A DNA stretch of 64,000 bases from positions 1,116,001 through 1,180,000 of the forward strand of contig NZ_CP186334.1 in the NCBI RefSeq assembly GCF_049347105.1. The letters run 5' to 3'. The position numbers and the translations under genes are program-made. The notes below the pieces were generated by a model, which did no database searches, was not told where the DNA came from, and saw only the letters and a program-made list of their open reading frames with translations. This DNA comes from Gaoshiqia hydrogeniformans (GTDB lineage: Bacteria > Bacteroidota > Bacteroidia > Bacteroidales > Prolixibacteraceae). Shown here one piece after another: positions 26,701 to 35,087 of the stretch (positions within the stretch are counted from its first letter, which is position 1; the number at the start of each line of letters is the position of its first letter).

Positions 26701-27197
26701 ATACTGAAATCACCTGAGATATTTACATTCAGGATTGGAAATTCAGAAAAATCAAGATCCATCACCAGCGGATCATCCTCCAGGTCGCCCGGCAAATCCG
26801 AGCGCGCCTTGTCCACGTTATCTTTAGTATCCTGAAGCGCCTGTTTGATTTCCACGCTGGTATTGAATTCAACCACAATCGTGCTTACGTCCTGATACGA
26901 GGCCGACGACACTTTTTTCACCCCGTCCATGCCTTTCAATTGTTTTTCGATCGGCCGGGTAATCAGGTTCTCAATATCCACAGGCGAATTGCCCGGATAA
27001 ATGGTTTGGACGAAAATATAGGGGATAACAATCTCGGGAAAGGTTTCCCGGGGCATGCTATTGTATGAAAACAATCCGAAAAACACCAACATCCCGGTCA
27101 GAATAAACACCGTGGTCCGATTCTTCAGGGCCAGGTAAGTTGGCTTAAATTTTCGATGTATATGTTGCGTATTATCGCTCTGATGTTCTTTATCCAT
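23772..27197 (-). CDS. RND-family efflux transporter, inner-membrane permease subunit
   Basis: A 1141-residue AcrB/CusA-like proton-driven pump. The first membrane helix is at about 30-48, followed by the porter loop (P-R-E-T-F-P-E-I-V-I-P with Y-P-G-N-S-P-V-D-I-E). TM4 has G-M-L-V-D-N-A-I-V-V-V-E-N-V, carrying the proton-relay acidic residue, and the second half repeats it as G-I-V-V-N-N-G-I-V-L-I-D-Y-I. Total topology is the usual 12 helices with two large periplasmic loops. It is the last gene of tetR-tolC-MFP-RND and needs the MFP and TolC partners. It looks like a lipid/drug HAE-type pump rather than heavy-metal type; substrate unknown. Confidence 0.92.
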   Translation of the reverse strand: MDKEHQSDNTQHIHRKFKPTYLALKNRTTVFILTGMLVFFGLFSYNSMPRETFPEIVIPYIFVQTIYPGNSPVDIENLITRPIEKQLKGMDGVKKVSSASYQDVSTIVVEFNTSVEIKQALQDTKDNVDKARSDLPGDLEDDPLVMDLDFSEFPILNVNISGDFSMRELKKFAEILQDEFESLSEVSEATIRGIDEREIQVNVDPFKMEARGISYDDIAFALQEENVTIGAGEFIANETRRVVRTEADYTSMDQIENTIIMLNNGKPVYVRDVADVVDGYKEKSTISRLNNKPVVTLAVTKRSGANILEATEKVNQVLKDQVRLGYLPGNLEIVVTDDMSTYIRNEIANLENSIILGMILVIFVLFLFLGFRNALFSGLAIPISMFLSFIILDQSSVTLNSMVLYSLILALGMLVDNAIVVVENVYRLHSQGYSLLTATKRGVSEIAFPIISSTLTTLAAFFPLIFWDSIVGEFMSILPKTLIIVLASSLFVALVLNPPFIAKFMKIDDIRVKVDWKKTVKRAAIFAGVSVVFYVSGIYLLGNILATIALLMVLNVLAFRPLARWFQTRFLVWLENFYERQLRSALTGKRPVLYFMGTFVLLIVSIWFYGYRSPSVVFFPDTDPQTIYVTMELPLGTSIDRTDEVSRRVEGIINKTIEPYMHIVKSVTTSVGTGKGQMFESSVSPNKSLTSISFEEYKLRGGINTSKIMQELSANFAGFVGAKIFVEKEDEGPPVGAPINIEVTGDDFNQLIKITDDFINMINDDNIAGIDELKLDINIHQPEMLVKVDRERARRYELSTRLIAMTLRNSLYGYDVGDFKDGEDEYDIFIRLKEEYRNDVSTLMNQKLLVEGKLIPISAVADFEYSSTYDKVNRINHKRVITISSNVVEGYNANVINERIRQVLSNYNMPAGYDYAFTGEQQEQDESSEFLIFALLIAVALIGLILVTQFNSFIRPVIIIATVVFSTIGVFLGLAVFKMEFVIIMTGIGIISLAGIVVNNGIVLIDYIDLTRQRKREEHGLSEGAFLAVKEEIECLVIAGKTRLRPVLLTAITTVLGLVPLAVGFNFDFISLYTHFDPDFSLGGESVAFWGPMSWTVIFGLTFATFLTLLLAPVMYLLTIRINYRIKKMLGIVPEDSFRED

Positions 27198-27233
27198 GTT
27201 ACCTTGTTTTACAGCAAATAAAATTTGGAATAC

Positions 27234-28385
27234 TTAGTTTGCCCTGACAGCCGATCCGTCAAACACCTGGCTGAAACCTTCGGAAATAACTTCCATCCCC
27301 GCTGTCAGACCTTCGCGTACTTCGGTTACATTGTTGTCCGATACGCCCGGGTTCACGTAAATCTTTTTAGCAGCCAGGTACTTCCCGTTGTTCTCGGCAA
27401 TAAAAGTGTATTTACCTTTAAAGTCCTCTTTTATCAGCAACGACGGAATAACAATCGCCTGGTCGGCCACATAATCCCTGATTTTTACCACGGCGTCCAT
27501 ATTGGGTTTGATCAGTTTATCGCTGTTTTGAAGATCGAGCCGGATACGGAATGTCCGGTTGCCCGGATCGATGTAATTCCCGATTTGGCGGATTTTTGTG
27601 CTGACGCTTCTGCCGATTGAAGGGAAGTTCACCAGAACATCGTCGCCCTCCTTGATTTTTGTCAGGTAAGCCTCGGTAACATCGGCATAAATCTTAATTC
27701 TTTCGATGTTGACCAATTTGCCAAAAGGTATTTGCGGACTGGCAATCTGTCCCTGCTTCTGATAAATAACATCGATGATACCATCTACAGGCGCTTTAAT
27801 GATCGACATATCCTGCTGGGCCATCAGTCCTTCCAGTTGCCGCTCCAGCGATTCTTTAGCCGATTTGGCCTGGAGGTACTGCAATTCGGAGCCAATGTTC
27901 TGGTCCCACAATTTTTGCTGACGATCGAAGGTGGTTTTTGCCAGCTCCAGGTTGATTTTCACTTCCTCGATGGTTCGGTTGATGGGTTCGGAGTTCAGAA
28001 CTGCCAGCACGGCGCCCTTGGCAACACGCTGGCCTTCTTTTACTTTAATCTCAAGGATCTGACCCGAACCTTCGGGACTTACATTAACTTCCTGGTCGGC
28101 CTCAACACTGCCGGTTACTTCAAAAAAATGTTCAAAGAACCGGGGTTCAACCCGGTTGAGCACAACTTCAACATATTCAATATCAGCCGCCTCTTTTAAT
28201 TCCCGCTCCAAAAGAGCAATTTTCTGCTCGAGCTGATGCAGTTCCTGTTTGTACCCGTTCAATTCTTTTCGTTTCGCTTCGGCGCTGTTATCCGGAGTAC
28301 CGGAACAAGCGGCCAGTAAGGCTGCAAGAGCAAATACTCCGATCCGGTTCAATTTTTTCATTGTTGTTACGTCTATTGTTTTCAT
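27234..28385 (-). CDS. RND efflux periplasmic adaptor (MFP) lipoprotein
   Basis: The adaptor links the RND pump to the TolC channel. The start at 28385 has an AAGAAG purine stretch 4-9 bases upstream; alternatives are 28361 (closer to the hydrophobic core) and 28415 (would overlap tolC). The signal peptide ends in a lipobox L-L-A-A-C-S-G. A short coiled coil (about 30-55) is followed by the lipoyl/biotinyl half-motif G-Q-R-V-A-K-G-A-V-L-A-V-L, a longer alpha-hairpin, and the beta-barrel region with F-G-K-L-V-N-I-E-R-I. About 383 residues. It lies between tolC and the pump gene. Confidence 0.9.
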   Translation of the reverse strand: MKTIDVTTMKKLNRIGVFALAALLAACSGTPDNSAEAKRKELNGYKQELHQLEQKIALLERELKEAADIEYVEVVLNRVEPRFFEHFFEVTGSVEADQEVNVSPEGSGQILEIKVKEGQRVAKGAVLAVLNSEPINRTIEEVKINLELAKTTFDRQQKLWDQNIGSELQYLQAKSAKESLERQLEGLMAQQDMSIIKAPVDGIIDVIYQKQGQIASPQIPFGKLVNIERIKIYADVTEAYLTKIKEGDDVLVNFPSIGRSVSTKIRQIGNYIDPGNRTFRIRLDLQNSDKLIKPNMDAVVKIRDYVADQAIVIPSLLIKEDFKGKYTFIAENNGKYLAAKKIYVNPGVSDNNVTEVREGLTAGMEVISEGFSQVFDGSAVRAN

Positions 28386-28392
28386 TGTCTTC

Positions 28393-29772
28393 TTATTTTC
28401 CGGTTGCTTTATCAAGGTTAATCTTATAATTTAACAGCTGCATAACCGAGGACACCCAGGCCCCCTGGCTCTGGATGTACTGGCTTTCTGTTTGTGCCAG
28501 TTCGGTGCTGCTTACCATTCCGTTGTTATATTTAATCACGGTTTTATCCAGTATTTTTTTTGCCAGCATTTTATTGTCCTCATCATTTTTCAGTTGATCA
28601 ACAGCGCTTTCCACATCGGCCACCGCTGTCAGATAATCTTTTTGTAAGGATTGAACGGCCAACTTTTGGTCGTTGACCGACTTTTCGTAGGCAAACTCGG
28701 CCTGCCTGACTTTGGCCATTCGCTCGCCGGCCGAGAAAATCGGAACGGAAATATTGACCCCAAGCATGGATGACTTAAACCAGGGGACACTGTTTTTAAA
28801 CAAATTGGCGCTGTCTCCAAATGACGATTTATTCCAGTTGTAAAAAGCGCTGATTTTAGGCAAATAGGCCGACTTTTCGAGCAACAGAAGTTTTTGGCTC
28901 GCTTCCCGCTGGGTGTCCAACATCCGGTAATCGATGTGGATGCTGTGGTCGAAGCCGGGAACATGCTCATCTTCGGCCAGGATCGGCTGCAAAAAATCAT
29001 CCAGCTGATCGGTCAGTTCAACCGTCAATTCCATATCAACTCCCATCGTGTACTTCAACACAGTCCCGGCAACCCTGATTTCCCGTTCCGCTTTTAATAC
29101 CTCATTTTCGGCCCGCTGAACCAACAGGCGCATTTGATCGGCATCCTGCTCTTCAACAAAACCCTGCGTGTACATCGCTTTTGTCTCAGTTTCCAGCTTC
29201 CGGGAGTTGGTCAGGTTTTCCTTCATAACCGCCAGATTTTCTGTTGCAATAAGAGTCAAATAATAGGCTTGTTCAACTGCATAATTTATTTCAATTTCTG
29301 TTTTCTCCTTTGCTTGCTCAGCCAGTTGAAGATAAATTTTAGCTGAACCGACTCCAACGATATAAGATCCGTCAAATATTGTTTGACTAACAGCAACTCC
29401 CCAGTTTGAATAATATTTTTGCGCAAAAGCAAGAGGATAATTACTTGTTATTGGAGTGTCGTCTGGTATACCCAGGAATGGCCAGTAATCTTTAGGAATG
29501 ATGGCAACCGGCATAGGCGACTTCGTCGCATCAATATTTTTGGTATAATCTGCCGACCCGTTAATCTGGGGCAATCCGGTAGCAATTGTTTCCCAAACCT
29601 TCTTCCGCGCAGACAACACATCAACCCCGCTGTTCCGAACTACATAAGAATTCTTCAGGGCGTAGACTTTCGCCTCCTCCAAAGAAAACTTAAGTGCGTT
29701 CTGGGCGCTCACCGTTCCTCCGGCCAACAGGCAAAAGAGTAAGGGAACTAATTGTCTCAACTTAGTTTTCAT
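28393..29772 (-). CDS. TolC-family outer-membrane efflux channel
   Basis: A 459-residue outer-membrane protein with a signal peptide ending S-A-Q near residue 24, then F-S-L-E-E-A-K-V-Y-A-L-K-N-S-Y, the usual first helix of TolC proteins. Two long coiled-coil helical repeats follow, with the second starting near M-A-K-V-R-Q-A-E-F-A-Y-E-K-S. The start is set at the ATG at 29772; another ATG at 29781 adds M-F-R. Both overlap the end of tetR, so translation is likely coupled. It forms the exit duct for the MFP-RND pump encoded downstream. Confidence 0.9.
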   Translation of the reverse strand: MKTKLRQLVPLLFCLLAGGTVSAQNALKFSLEEAKVYALKNSYVVRNSGVDVLSARKKVWETIATGLPQINGSADYTKNIDATKSPMPVAIIPKDYWPFLGIPDDTPITSNYPLAFAQKYYSNWGVAVSQTIFDGSYIVGVGSAKIYLQLAEQAKEKTEIEINYAVEQAYYLTLIATENLAVMKENLTNSRKLETETKAMYTQGFVEEQDADQMRLLVQRAENEVLKAEREIRVAGTVLKYTMGVDMELTVELTDQLDDFLQPILAEDEHVPGFDHSIHIDYRMLDTQREASQKLLLLEKSAYLPKISAFYNWNKSSFGDSANLFKNSVPWFKSSMLGVNISVPIFSAGERMAKVRQAEFAYEKSVNDQKLAVQSLQKDYLTAVADVESAVDQLKNDEDNKMLAKKILDKTVIKYNNGMVSSTELAQTESQYIQSQGAWVSSVMQLLNYKINLDKATGK

Positions 29773-30388
29773 TCTGAACATTGTTTAATTGTTGTTTAAA
29801 GTATTCTAGTCCTTTTTCTGTACAAATCCCATGAAAATGATAATCAACAGCCGTGTCAAACAATTTGATCGCACGAACTTCTTCTTCTGAAAACAAGCCA
29901 TTATCCGGATTAAAAATGAACAGGAATCGCCCGACAATCAAGCGCGAAATAAAATCGCTGTCCAATTCTTCACGAAATAAACCTTCCTGTTTTCCCTGCT
30001 CCATTAACGCGAAATGATCTTCGTAAATCTTATCTCTTTTAAATGCGAGTACTTTGCGGTAAACACGGGGATAGAACTTTCTTAAATCAAAATCCACGTT
30101 ATTCTGAATCAACCTGAGTGTTTTCACAATATGCGCCCTGATGTTCAGTACCCGGTCAATCGCATTTTCTCCGGTTTCGTGGGTAATCCGGAAATCCGGA
30201 TTATTCATAAAAAAAACATCAACAACCTGGCGAACCAGATCTTCTTTGTCTTTAAAGAATTGGTACAATGTTTTTTTTGAGATTCCCAACTCAAGGCAGA
30301 TATCGTCCATGGTTACACTACGGATGCCGGATCGCAAAAAAAGTTGACCGACTTCCTTCAGGATGATTTCTTTTCTGTCTTCTATCAT
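29762..30388 (-). CDS. TetR-family transcriptional repressor of the efflux operon
   Basis: A 208-residue regulator. The N-terminal HTH spans about 5-50: G-I-R-S-V-T-M-D-D-I-C-L-E-L-G-I-S-K-K-T-L-Y-Q-F-F-K-D-K-E-D-L, the TetR signature with the Y-x-x-F-x-x-K-x-x-L recognition helix. The rest is a helical ligand-binding domain. It is the first gene of the pump operon, so it most likely represses its own operon and is released by a pump substrate. An inverted repeat within its own promoter is the candidate operator. The predicted transcript start falls almost on the ATG. Confidence 0.91.
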   Translation of the reverse strand: MIEDRKEIILKEVGQLFLRSGIRSVTMDDICLELGISKKTLYQFFKDKEDLVRQVVDVFFMNNPDFRITHETGENAIDRVLNIRAHIVKTLRLIQNNVDFDLRKFYPRVYRKVLAFKRDKIYEDHFALMEQGKQEGLFREELDSDFISRLIVGRFLFIFNPDNGLFSEEEVRAIKLFDTAVDYHFHGICTEKGLEYFKQQLNNVQNEN

Positions 30389-30393
30389 ACCTG

Positions 30394-30401
30394 CAAATGT
30401 A
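30394..30401 (-). promoter_or_regulatory. -7 box of the tetR-efflux operon
   Basis: Minus strand TACATTTG matches TAnnTTTG and ends only 5 bases before the tetR ATG at 30388. If used, the mRNA would be leaderless or nearly so. A TTTC word about 22 bases upstream could act as the -33 element. Confidence 0.5.
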
Positions 30402-30407
30402 TGCTCA

Positions 30408-30446
30408 TTTCCTCACATGGAAACTATTGCCACATTAAAAGTTTCC
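30408..30446. promoter_or_regulatory. Candidate TetR operator overlapping the efflux promoter
   Basis: TTTCC (30408-30412) and GGAAA (30419-30423) form an inverted repeat with a 6-base spacer that lies between the -7 box and the putative -33 word. GGAAAC (30419-30424) pairs again with GTTTCC (30441-30446), giving a nested second palindrome upstream. A repressor bound here would block polymerase. The position is observed; the protein-DNA pairing is inference. Confidence 0.45.
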
Positions 30447-30611
30447 TAAGTTTACGTTAAGAAATAAGCAGAATCCAATCGCAAAATAATCGTTCAAAAG
30501 TATTTCATCCATGTAAAAAACTGTTAACAGGAATCGGTAAACGACGAAATAATACCGAGGAATGGAGAATTTGAGCCGGAAAGTAGCCTGCAATCCGGTA
30601 TTCTGTCCGAA

Positions 30612-31280
30612 TTAAGCCGGGTTAAACAGGCATTCGGCAATTCTCAGATCGGTCGGGAAGGTAATTTTAATGTTTTCCGGATTGCCGTCCACCAGGTTAA
30701 TCTTCACGCCCATTGCCTCGCAAACCGAAGCATCATCGGTAAAGGCCGGGATTTCCGGTTGCCGGTAGGCTTCTTTGATCAGCCGGTTTTGAAAAGTTTG
30801 CGGTGTTTGAACTAAACGGAACTGATTCCGGTCGGCATGACAGCTTTCTTCCTGCTCAACCTGTCTCAACGATTCAACAACCGGGACAACCGGGAGCGCA
30901 TTGCCTTTTTCCAAAGCCATCCGCTCACAGTTCTTTATCGTTTGAAAAGAAACCAGGGGCCTGACGCCATCATGGATAAAAACGAGGCCTTCGTCCGGGA
31001 GTTCCGCCAGGCCATTCTTCACCGACTGAAACCGGCTTGCACCACCCGGCACCAATTGATGCTTCAGGCGAAACCCGTATTTCATGCATAAAGCGCTCCA
31101 GGCGTCAAACTGATTATCGGGCAACACCACCAGCAAATGCACCGAAGAATCATACGATATAAAAAGCTCCATCGTCCTCATCAGAATTGGCTTACCCAAC
31201 AGTTCCATAAACTGTTTTGGCCGTTCGCCTCCCATCCGGCTGCCGGAACCACCGGCGACAATCAATGCAAACTTTTCCAT
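30612..31280 (-). CDS. ispD: 2-C-methyl-D-erythritol 4-phosphate cytidylyltransferase
   Basis: The enzyme makes CDP-methylerythritol in the MEP isoprenoid pathway. The ATG at 31280 gives 222 residues starting M-E-K-F-A-L-I-V-A-G-G-S-G-S-R-M-G, the nucleotidyltransferase glycine-rich loop; an upstream extension of 21 codons overlaps the promoter. K-Q-F (about 22-24) and V-F-I-H-D-G-V-R-P-L-V (H-D-x-x-R-P) are substrate-binding. F-T-D-D-A-S-V-C-E-A holds the conserved T-D-D. There is no fused IspF. It is transcribed alone from a -7 box 20 bases upstream. Confidence 0.93.
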   Translation of the reverse strand: MEKFALIVAGGSGSRMGGERPKQFMELLGKPILMRTMELFISYDSSVHLLVVLPDNQFDAWSALCMKYGFRLKHQLVPGGASRFQSVKNGLAELPDEGLVFIHDGVRPLVSFQTIKNCERMALEKGNALPVVPVVESLRQVEQEESCHADRNQFRLVQTPQTFQNRLIKEAYRQPEIPAFTDDASVCEAMGVKINLVDGNPENIKITFPTDLRIAECLFNPA

Positions 31281-31298
31281 GATGTTGAATGTTAACGA

Positions 31299-31306
31299 CA
31301 AAAATA
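31299..31306 (-). promoter_or_regulatory. Bacteroidota -7 box upstream of ispD
   Basis: Minus strand TATTTTTG, an exact TAnnTTTG match, with a predicted leader of about 13 bases. It supports the ispD start at 31280 over the longer frame. Confidence 0.5.
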
Positions 31307-31408
31307 ACAATCCATCCCGTTCCATCTCTAAATCAACGTGCATTTTGTTTGATTAAGTCAGCCAAAAAACTTCCGGGAGGTTCATGCTTATCGACAACTA
31401 AAAAGATT

Positions 31409-31416
31409 TAATTTTG
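31409..31416 (+). promoter_or_regulatory. Bacteroidota -7 box upstream of the DUF2461 gene
   Basis: TAATTTTG matches TAnnTTTG, 53 bases before the ATG at 31470. The ispD and DUF2461 genes are divergent here with separate boxes about 100 bases apart. Confidence 0.4.
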
Positions 31417-31469
31417 TTTTGTTCACACTGAAAGCAAACCAAATAAACATCAAAAAAACAGTTAAAACG

Positions 31470-32129
31470 ATGGAAACATTACTCGAATTTTTAACCGCTC
31501 TCCTAAAAAACAACAACAAGGAATGGTTTGACGACAACCGCAGCCGGTACGAAGAGAATCGCGACAAAATGCTTTTTCTTACGGAAATCCTGATCGGAGA
31601 AATCCGGAAGTTTGATCCGGATATCCCGATGATCAGTCCGAAAGAATGTTTGTTCCGTATTTTCCGGGATGTTCGCTTTTCGAATGACAAAACTCCCTAC
31701 AAAACCCATTTTGGAAGTTTCATTGCCAACGGCGGGCGAAAAAGTTTACGGGCCGGCTATTACGTCCACATCGAACCGGGTAATTCTTTTCTGGGCGGCG
31801 GAATTTGGTGCCCTCCGGCAGAACAGTTGAAAGCGATCCGCTTCGAGATCGTGGACCATGCCGACGGATTGAAAGAAATACTGAACGACCGGGATTTTAA
31901 AAATTATTTCAGCGGGATTGAAGGCGAGAAGCTGAAAACCGCGCCAAAAGGTTTTGACAAAGATTTCGGAGATGTCGACCTGTTAAAATACAAATCCTAT
32001 ACGTTTGGAATCCCAGTAAGCGACAAACAACTGCTGAACGGCGATCTGGTCGATTATTCCGTGAAGGTGTTCCGCGAATTATACAAAGCCAACCGTTTTT
32101 TAAATGCCGCCTTGGATAAATGGGCGTAA
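31470..32129 (+). CDS. DUF2461 (TIGR02453) family protein
   Basis: A 219-residue soluble protein. The N-terminal L-L-K-N-N-N-K-E-W-F-D-D-N-R and then R-I-F-R-D-V-R-F-S-N-D-K-T-P-Y-K-T-H-F-G are the family's two strongest motifs, followed by Y-Y-V-H-I-E-P-G-N-S-F-L-G-G-G-I-W. The family is widespread and has no proven function. The ATG at 31470 is chosen because the frame upstream is lysine/asparagine-rich leader sequence. A strong two-way terminator follows. Confidence 0.88.
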   Translation: METLLEFLTALLKNNNKEWFDDNRSRYEENRDKMLFLTEILIGEIRKFDPDIPMISPKECLFRIFRDVRFSNDKTPYKTHFGSFIANGGRKSLRAGYYVHIEPGNSFLGGGIWCPPAEQLKAIRFEIVDHADGLKEILNDRDFKNYFSGIEGEKLKTAPKGFDKDFGDVDLLKYKSYTFGIPVSDKQLLNGDLVDYSVKVFRELYKANRFLNAALDKWA

Positions 32130-32304
32130 ACGTGTGTTTCGAAGAATACTGAAACAACCAAAAAATATGTCGTTCGTTGGTAGAAAGCCTATGTTTCGCA
32201 CAAAAAACACATTCATTCATTTAAATTTTTTAAAAGTGGGGTTACTTATTTCCGCTTCCCCGGATAAATGGTAGGTTAGTTTCTTCCCAATCAACCCATT
32301 TCGC

Positions 32305-32339
32305 AAAAGAAGCCGGTGGAATTCTCCCCGGCTTCTTTT
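32305..32339. terminator. Bidirectional terminator between the DUF2461 gene and asd
   Basis: A perfect 12-base inverted repeat, AAAAGAAGCCGG (32305-32316) with CCGGCTTCTTTT (32328-32339), encloses an 11-base loop. T-runs follow the GC stem on both strands. It serves the convergent DUF2461 and asd genes. Confidence 0.85.
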
Positions 32340-32389
32340 ATTTTTCAGTATATATTACTCTTTATCAGGCAAAAAAAGACTGAATCTGC

Positions 32390-33400
32390 TTATTTAATTT
32401 CCCCGCTTTTAATTAACCATTCAGCAATCTGAACAGCATTCAGCGCCGCTCCTTTTTTAATTTGATCGCCCACACACCAAAAGGTCAGGCCTTTGGGGTT
32501 TGTAATGTCTTTGCGTAAACGTCCGACATAGACATCATCCTGCCCGGCCACAAACAAAGGCATCGGGTATTCTTTGTTTTGCGGATTGTCGATAACCGTA
32601 AGTCCGTCAAACCGGTCAAAAGCGTCACGTACCTGTTCTACCGATAAGGCTTCTTCGGTTTCGATCCAAATTGCCTCGGAGTGCGAGCGGGCAACCGGAA
32701 CACGTACACAGGTAGCGCTCACCTCGGCTTCGGTGTGCATAATTTTCTTAGTCTCCCAGTTCATCTTCATTTCCTCTTTGGTATAGTCATTATCGAGAAA
32801 TACATCGATATGAGGAATGATATTCATAGCCAACTGGTACTGAAATTTGCTGACCGTCGGTTCATCGCCATTCGCCAGTTGCTTGGTTTGCTCTTCCAAC
32901 TCGGCAATTCCCTGAGCACCGGCGCCGCTCGCAGCCTGATAAGTGGCTACATGTATTCTGGTGATTTTCGACAGGTCGTTAATGGGTTTCAGGGCAACCA
33001 CCATCTGTATGGTCGAACAGTTTGGATTGGCAATAATATTACGCGGACGATTTCTGGCATCCTCCGGATTCACTTCAGGAACAACCAAGGGAACATCAGT
33101 ATCATACCGGAATGCGCTGGAGTTATCAATCATAACAGCCCCGTATTTGGTAATGGTCGATGCAAATTCCTTTGAGATAGACGCGCCTGCGGATGTTAAA
33201 GCGATATCGATATCCTTAAAATCATCATTGTGCTTTAATTCCTTGACTGTCAGTTTTTTTCCATTAAACACATACTCGGCGCCGGCGCTTCTTGCCGACC
33301 CGAATAACACCAACTCGTCCAGTGGAAAATCCCGTTCTGCCAGTACATTCAGAAACTCCTGGCCCACCGCGCCACTTGCACCAACAACTGCAACTTTCAT
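32390..33400 (-). CDS. asd: Aspartate-semialdehyde dehydrogenase
   Basis: It reduces aspartyl phosphate to aspartate semialdehyde, the branch point for lysine/DAP, threonine and methionine. The NADP loop V-G-A-S-G-A-V-G-Q-E (6-15) is followed by the catalytic C128 in N-P-N-C-S-T-I-Q. The C-lobe contains R-V-P-V-A-R-S-H-S-E-A with the acid/base His. Length 336 matches the Gram-positive-like Asd2 type. This is the same pathway as the dapF and lysA homologues about 7 kb away, but it is not linked to them in an operon. Confidence 0.95.
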   Translation of the reverse strand: MKVAVVGASGAVGQEFLNVLAERDFPLDELVLFGSARSAGAEYVFNGKKLTVKELKHNDDFKDIDIALTSAGASISKEFASTITKYGAVMIDNSSAFRYDTDVPLVVPEVNPEDARNRPRNIIANPNCSTIQMVVALKPINDLSKITRIHVATYQAASGAGAQGIAELEEQTKQLANGDEPTVSKFQYQLAMNIIPHIDVFLDNDYTKEEMKMNWETKKIMHTEAEVSATCVRVPVARSHSEAIWIETEEALSVEQVRDAFDRFDGLTVIDNPQNKEYPMPLFVAGQDDVYVGRLRKDITNPKGLTFWCVGDQIKKGAALNAVQIAEWLIKSGEIK

Positions 33401-33466
33401 AATTAAAAAAATTTTGTTAATTTAATCTTCGTTTATAAATCCCTTCAGCTTAACGCATAAAGGTTC

Positions 33467-33474
33467 CAAAATTA
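33467..33474 (-). promoter_or_regulatory. Possible -7 box upstream of asd
   Basis: Minus strand TAATTTTG matches TAnnTTTG about 67 bases before the asd ATG, giving a leader of about 60 bases. The spacer is AT-rich, so chance matches are likely. Confidence 0.35.
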
Positions 33475-33500
33475 GTAGTTTACTTTTAATTTTTTAGCAG

Positions 33501-34949
33501 ATGAACACCAATAATTGGTTTTTTCTCATTCTACTTGTAAATTTCTTAACAATTGAAAGTTACGCCGGTTTTGTATGGACCGAAGAATTTAATCTTCCCA
33601 ACAAAGGAACATGGGGAGATGCCGATGGTATTACTGTCCATACCGACCTGGAAGGCATCGATCAGTGGACACTGAATACCGTCTTCTGCGAGTTCACCGC
33701 CGAGAACGATTACGTGAAAACGGTTTCTACTTCGGGCGGACGTTTTGAGGCCCAGGACTGCGACGGGGAAGCCATCTGGATGTCGCGATGGATTTCGATT
33801 AAAAACAAATCCAATGTACGCTGCGAATTAACTGCCTGGGAGACCGGCAGCGGCAACACGGCAAGCCGAAAGTACCTGTATGTATTTTACCAACTGGACA
33901 ACCAGCCGGAAACACTGTTTGAAAGCAACGGCATAAACGAGGGTAACTGGGGCGAGGCGCTTGCCAGTCAAAGCGGATTGAATGGCGATTCACTGCGGAT
34001 CATCGTCAAACTAAACAGCAGTTATGCTTCCGATAAGGTTATTTTTGACCATGTAAGTGTCGAATCGGAAGATCCGCCCTTGCTTCCCGAAAACCTGGCG
34101 CAGGCAGGCGATATCCTGATCAACGAACTGCTGTTTAACCCCTACGCCGATGGATCCGATTTTGTAGAACTTTTCAACCGATCCGAAAAATCAATCCGGC
34201 TCGATCACCTTTTTATTGCTTCTCGCGACGGGAATCAGGAACTCAGGCAAATTTACGCCGTTTCGGCAGCGCCCGATTACATGGAGCCCGGAGCATATCT
34301 ACTGCTTAGTGAAGACACCACCGGCATTCCGTTTTTTTATCTCCGCTCATGCCCCGAAAATTTTTGGCAAATGGAAAAACTCCCCTCGTACCCGAATGCA
34401 TCCGGCTATGTGGTTTTGCTCGACGACTCGCTGAATGTAATTGATGAACTGGCCTACCGCGAAACCATGCACAACCCGCTTTTGGCCAACCGGAAAGGTG
34501 TTTCCCTTGAGCGGGTTTCAGCCGACCGGGAAAGCGACGATCCGGAGAATTGGTTATCGGCAGCGGCAGCAGTTGGTTTTGCCACACCCGGCTGTCCAAA
34601 CTCCATGCAACTGCATCCCGAATATGTTCAGGCCGAAATACGCCTGGAACCCACCGTTTTTTCTCCGAATAACGATGGGTACCAGGATTACCTGAGTATA
34701 CACTATCGATTGCCGGAACCCGACTACCGGGCCAATCTGAAACTATTCGACTCGCGCGGAAGCTATTTGCAGGACCTGGTAAAAAACGAAACAATCGGAC
34801 AGGAAGGTGAATGGACCTGGACCGGAATGCTGGAAGACGGCAGCAAGGCCCGCATTGGCATTTATGTGATTTACATCGAGTTAATCAGCCCGACAGGACA
34901 AATCAAACAGATCAGGAAAAGCTGTACCTTAACCGACCGCTTATTTTGA
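33501..34949 (+). CDS. Secreted lamin-tail-domain (LTD) protein with gliding-motility-type C-terminus
   Basis: A 482-residue exported protein. Residues 1-22 are a signal peptide. About 24-190 is a beta-sandwich-like N-terminal region (F-V-W-T-E-E-F-N-L-P, with Y-V-F-Y-Q-L-D). About 203-350 is a lamin-tail domain: I-L-I-N-E-L-L-F-N-P-Y-A-D-G-S-D-F-V-E-L-F-N-R-S, the most recognisable LTD motif. The end (about 385-475) has V-F-S-P-N-N-D-G-Y-Q-D and a FlgD-like Ig segment common in large gliding and adhesion proteins of Bacteroidota. It probably acts outside the cell in adhesion or matrix binding. It precedes an ABC exporter pair on the same strand, with a 138-base gap. Confidence 0.8.
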   Translation: MNTNNWFFLILLVNFLTIESYAGFVWTEEFNLPNKGTWGDADGITVHTDLEGIDQWTLNTVFCEFTAENDYVKTVSTSGGRFEAQDCDGEAIWMSRWISIKNKSNVRCELTAWETGSGNTASRKYLYVFYQLDNQPETLFESNGINEGNWGEALASQSGLNGDSLRIIVKLNSSYASDKVIFDHVSVESEDPPLLPENLAQAGDILINELLFNPYADGSDFVELFNRSEKSIRLDHLFIASRDGNQELRQIYAVSAAPDYMEPGAYLLLSEDTTGIPFFYLRSCPENFWQMEKLPSYPNASGYVVLLDDSLNVIDELAYRETMHNPLLANRKGVSLERVSADRESDDPENWLSAAAAVGFATPGCPNSMQLHPEYVQAEIRLEPTVFSPNNDGYQDYLSIHYRLPEPDYRANLKLFDSRGSYLQDLVKNETIGQEGEWTWTGMLEDGSKARIGIYVIYIELISPTGQIKQIRKSCTLTDRLF

Positions 34950-35087
34950 TAATAAATAAAAAACACCGCATTATGTAACAAAAGGACAAGGAATAAGACG
35001 TATCTTTCCATACACGAACAGCTGATTGCGAAACAGGCATCAACTTATTCTGAATGATTGAAATAAGCTCAACTAAAAAACCATTAA

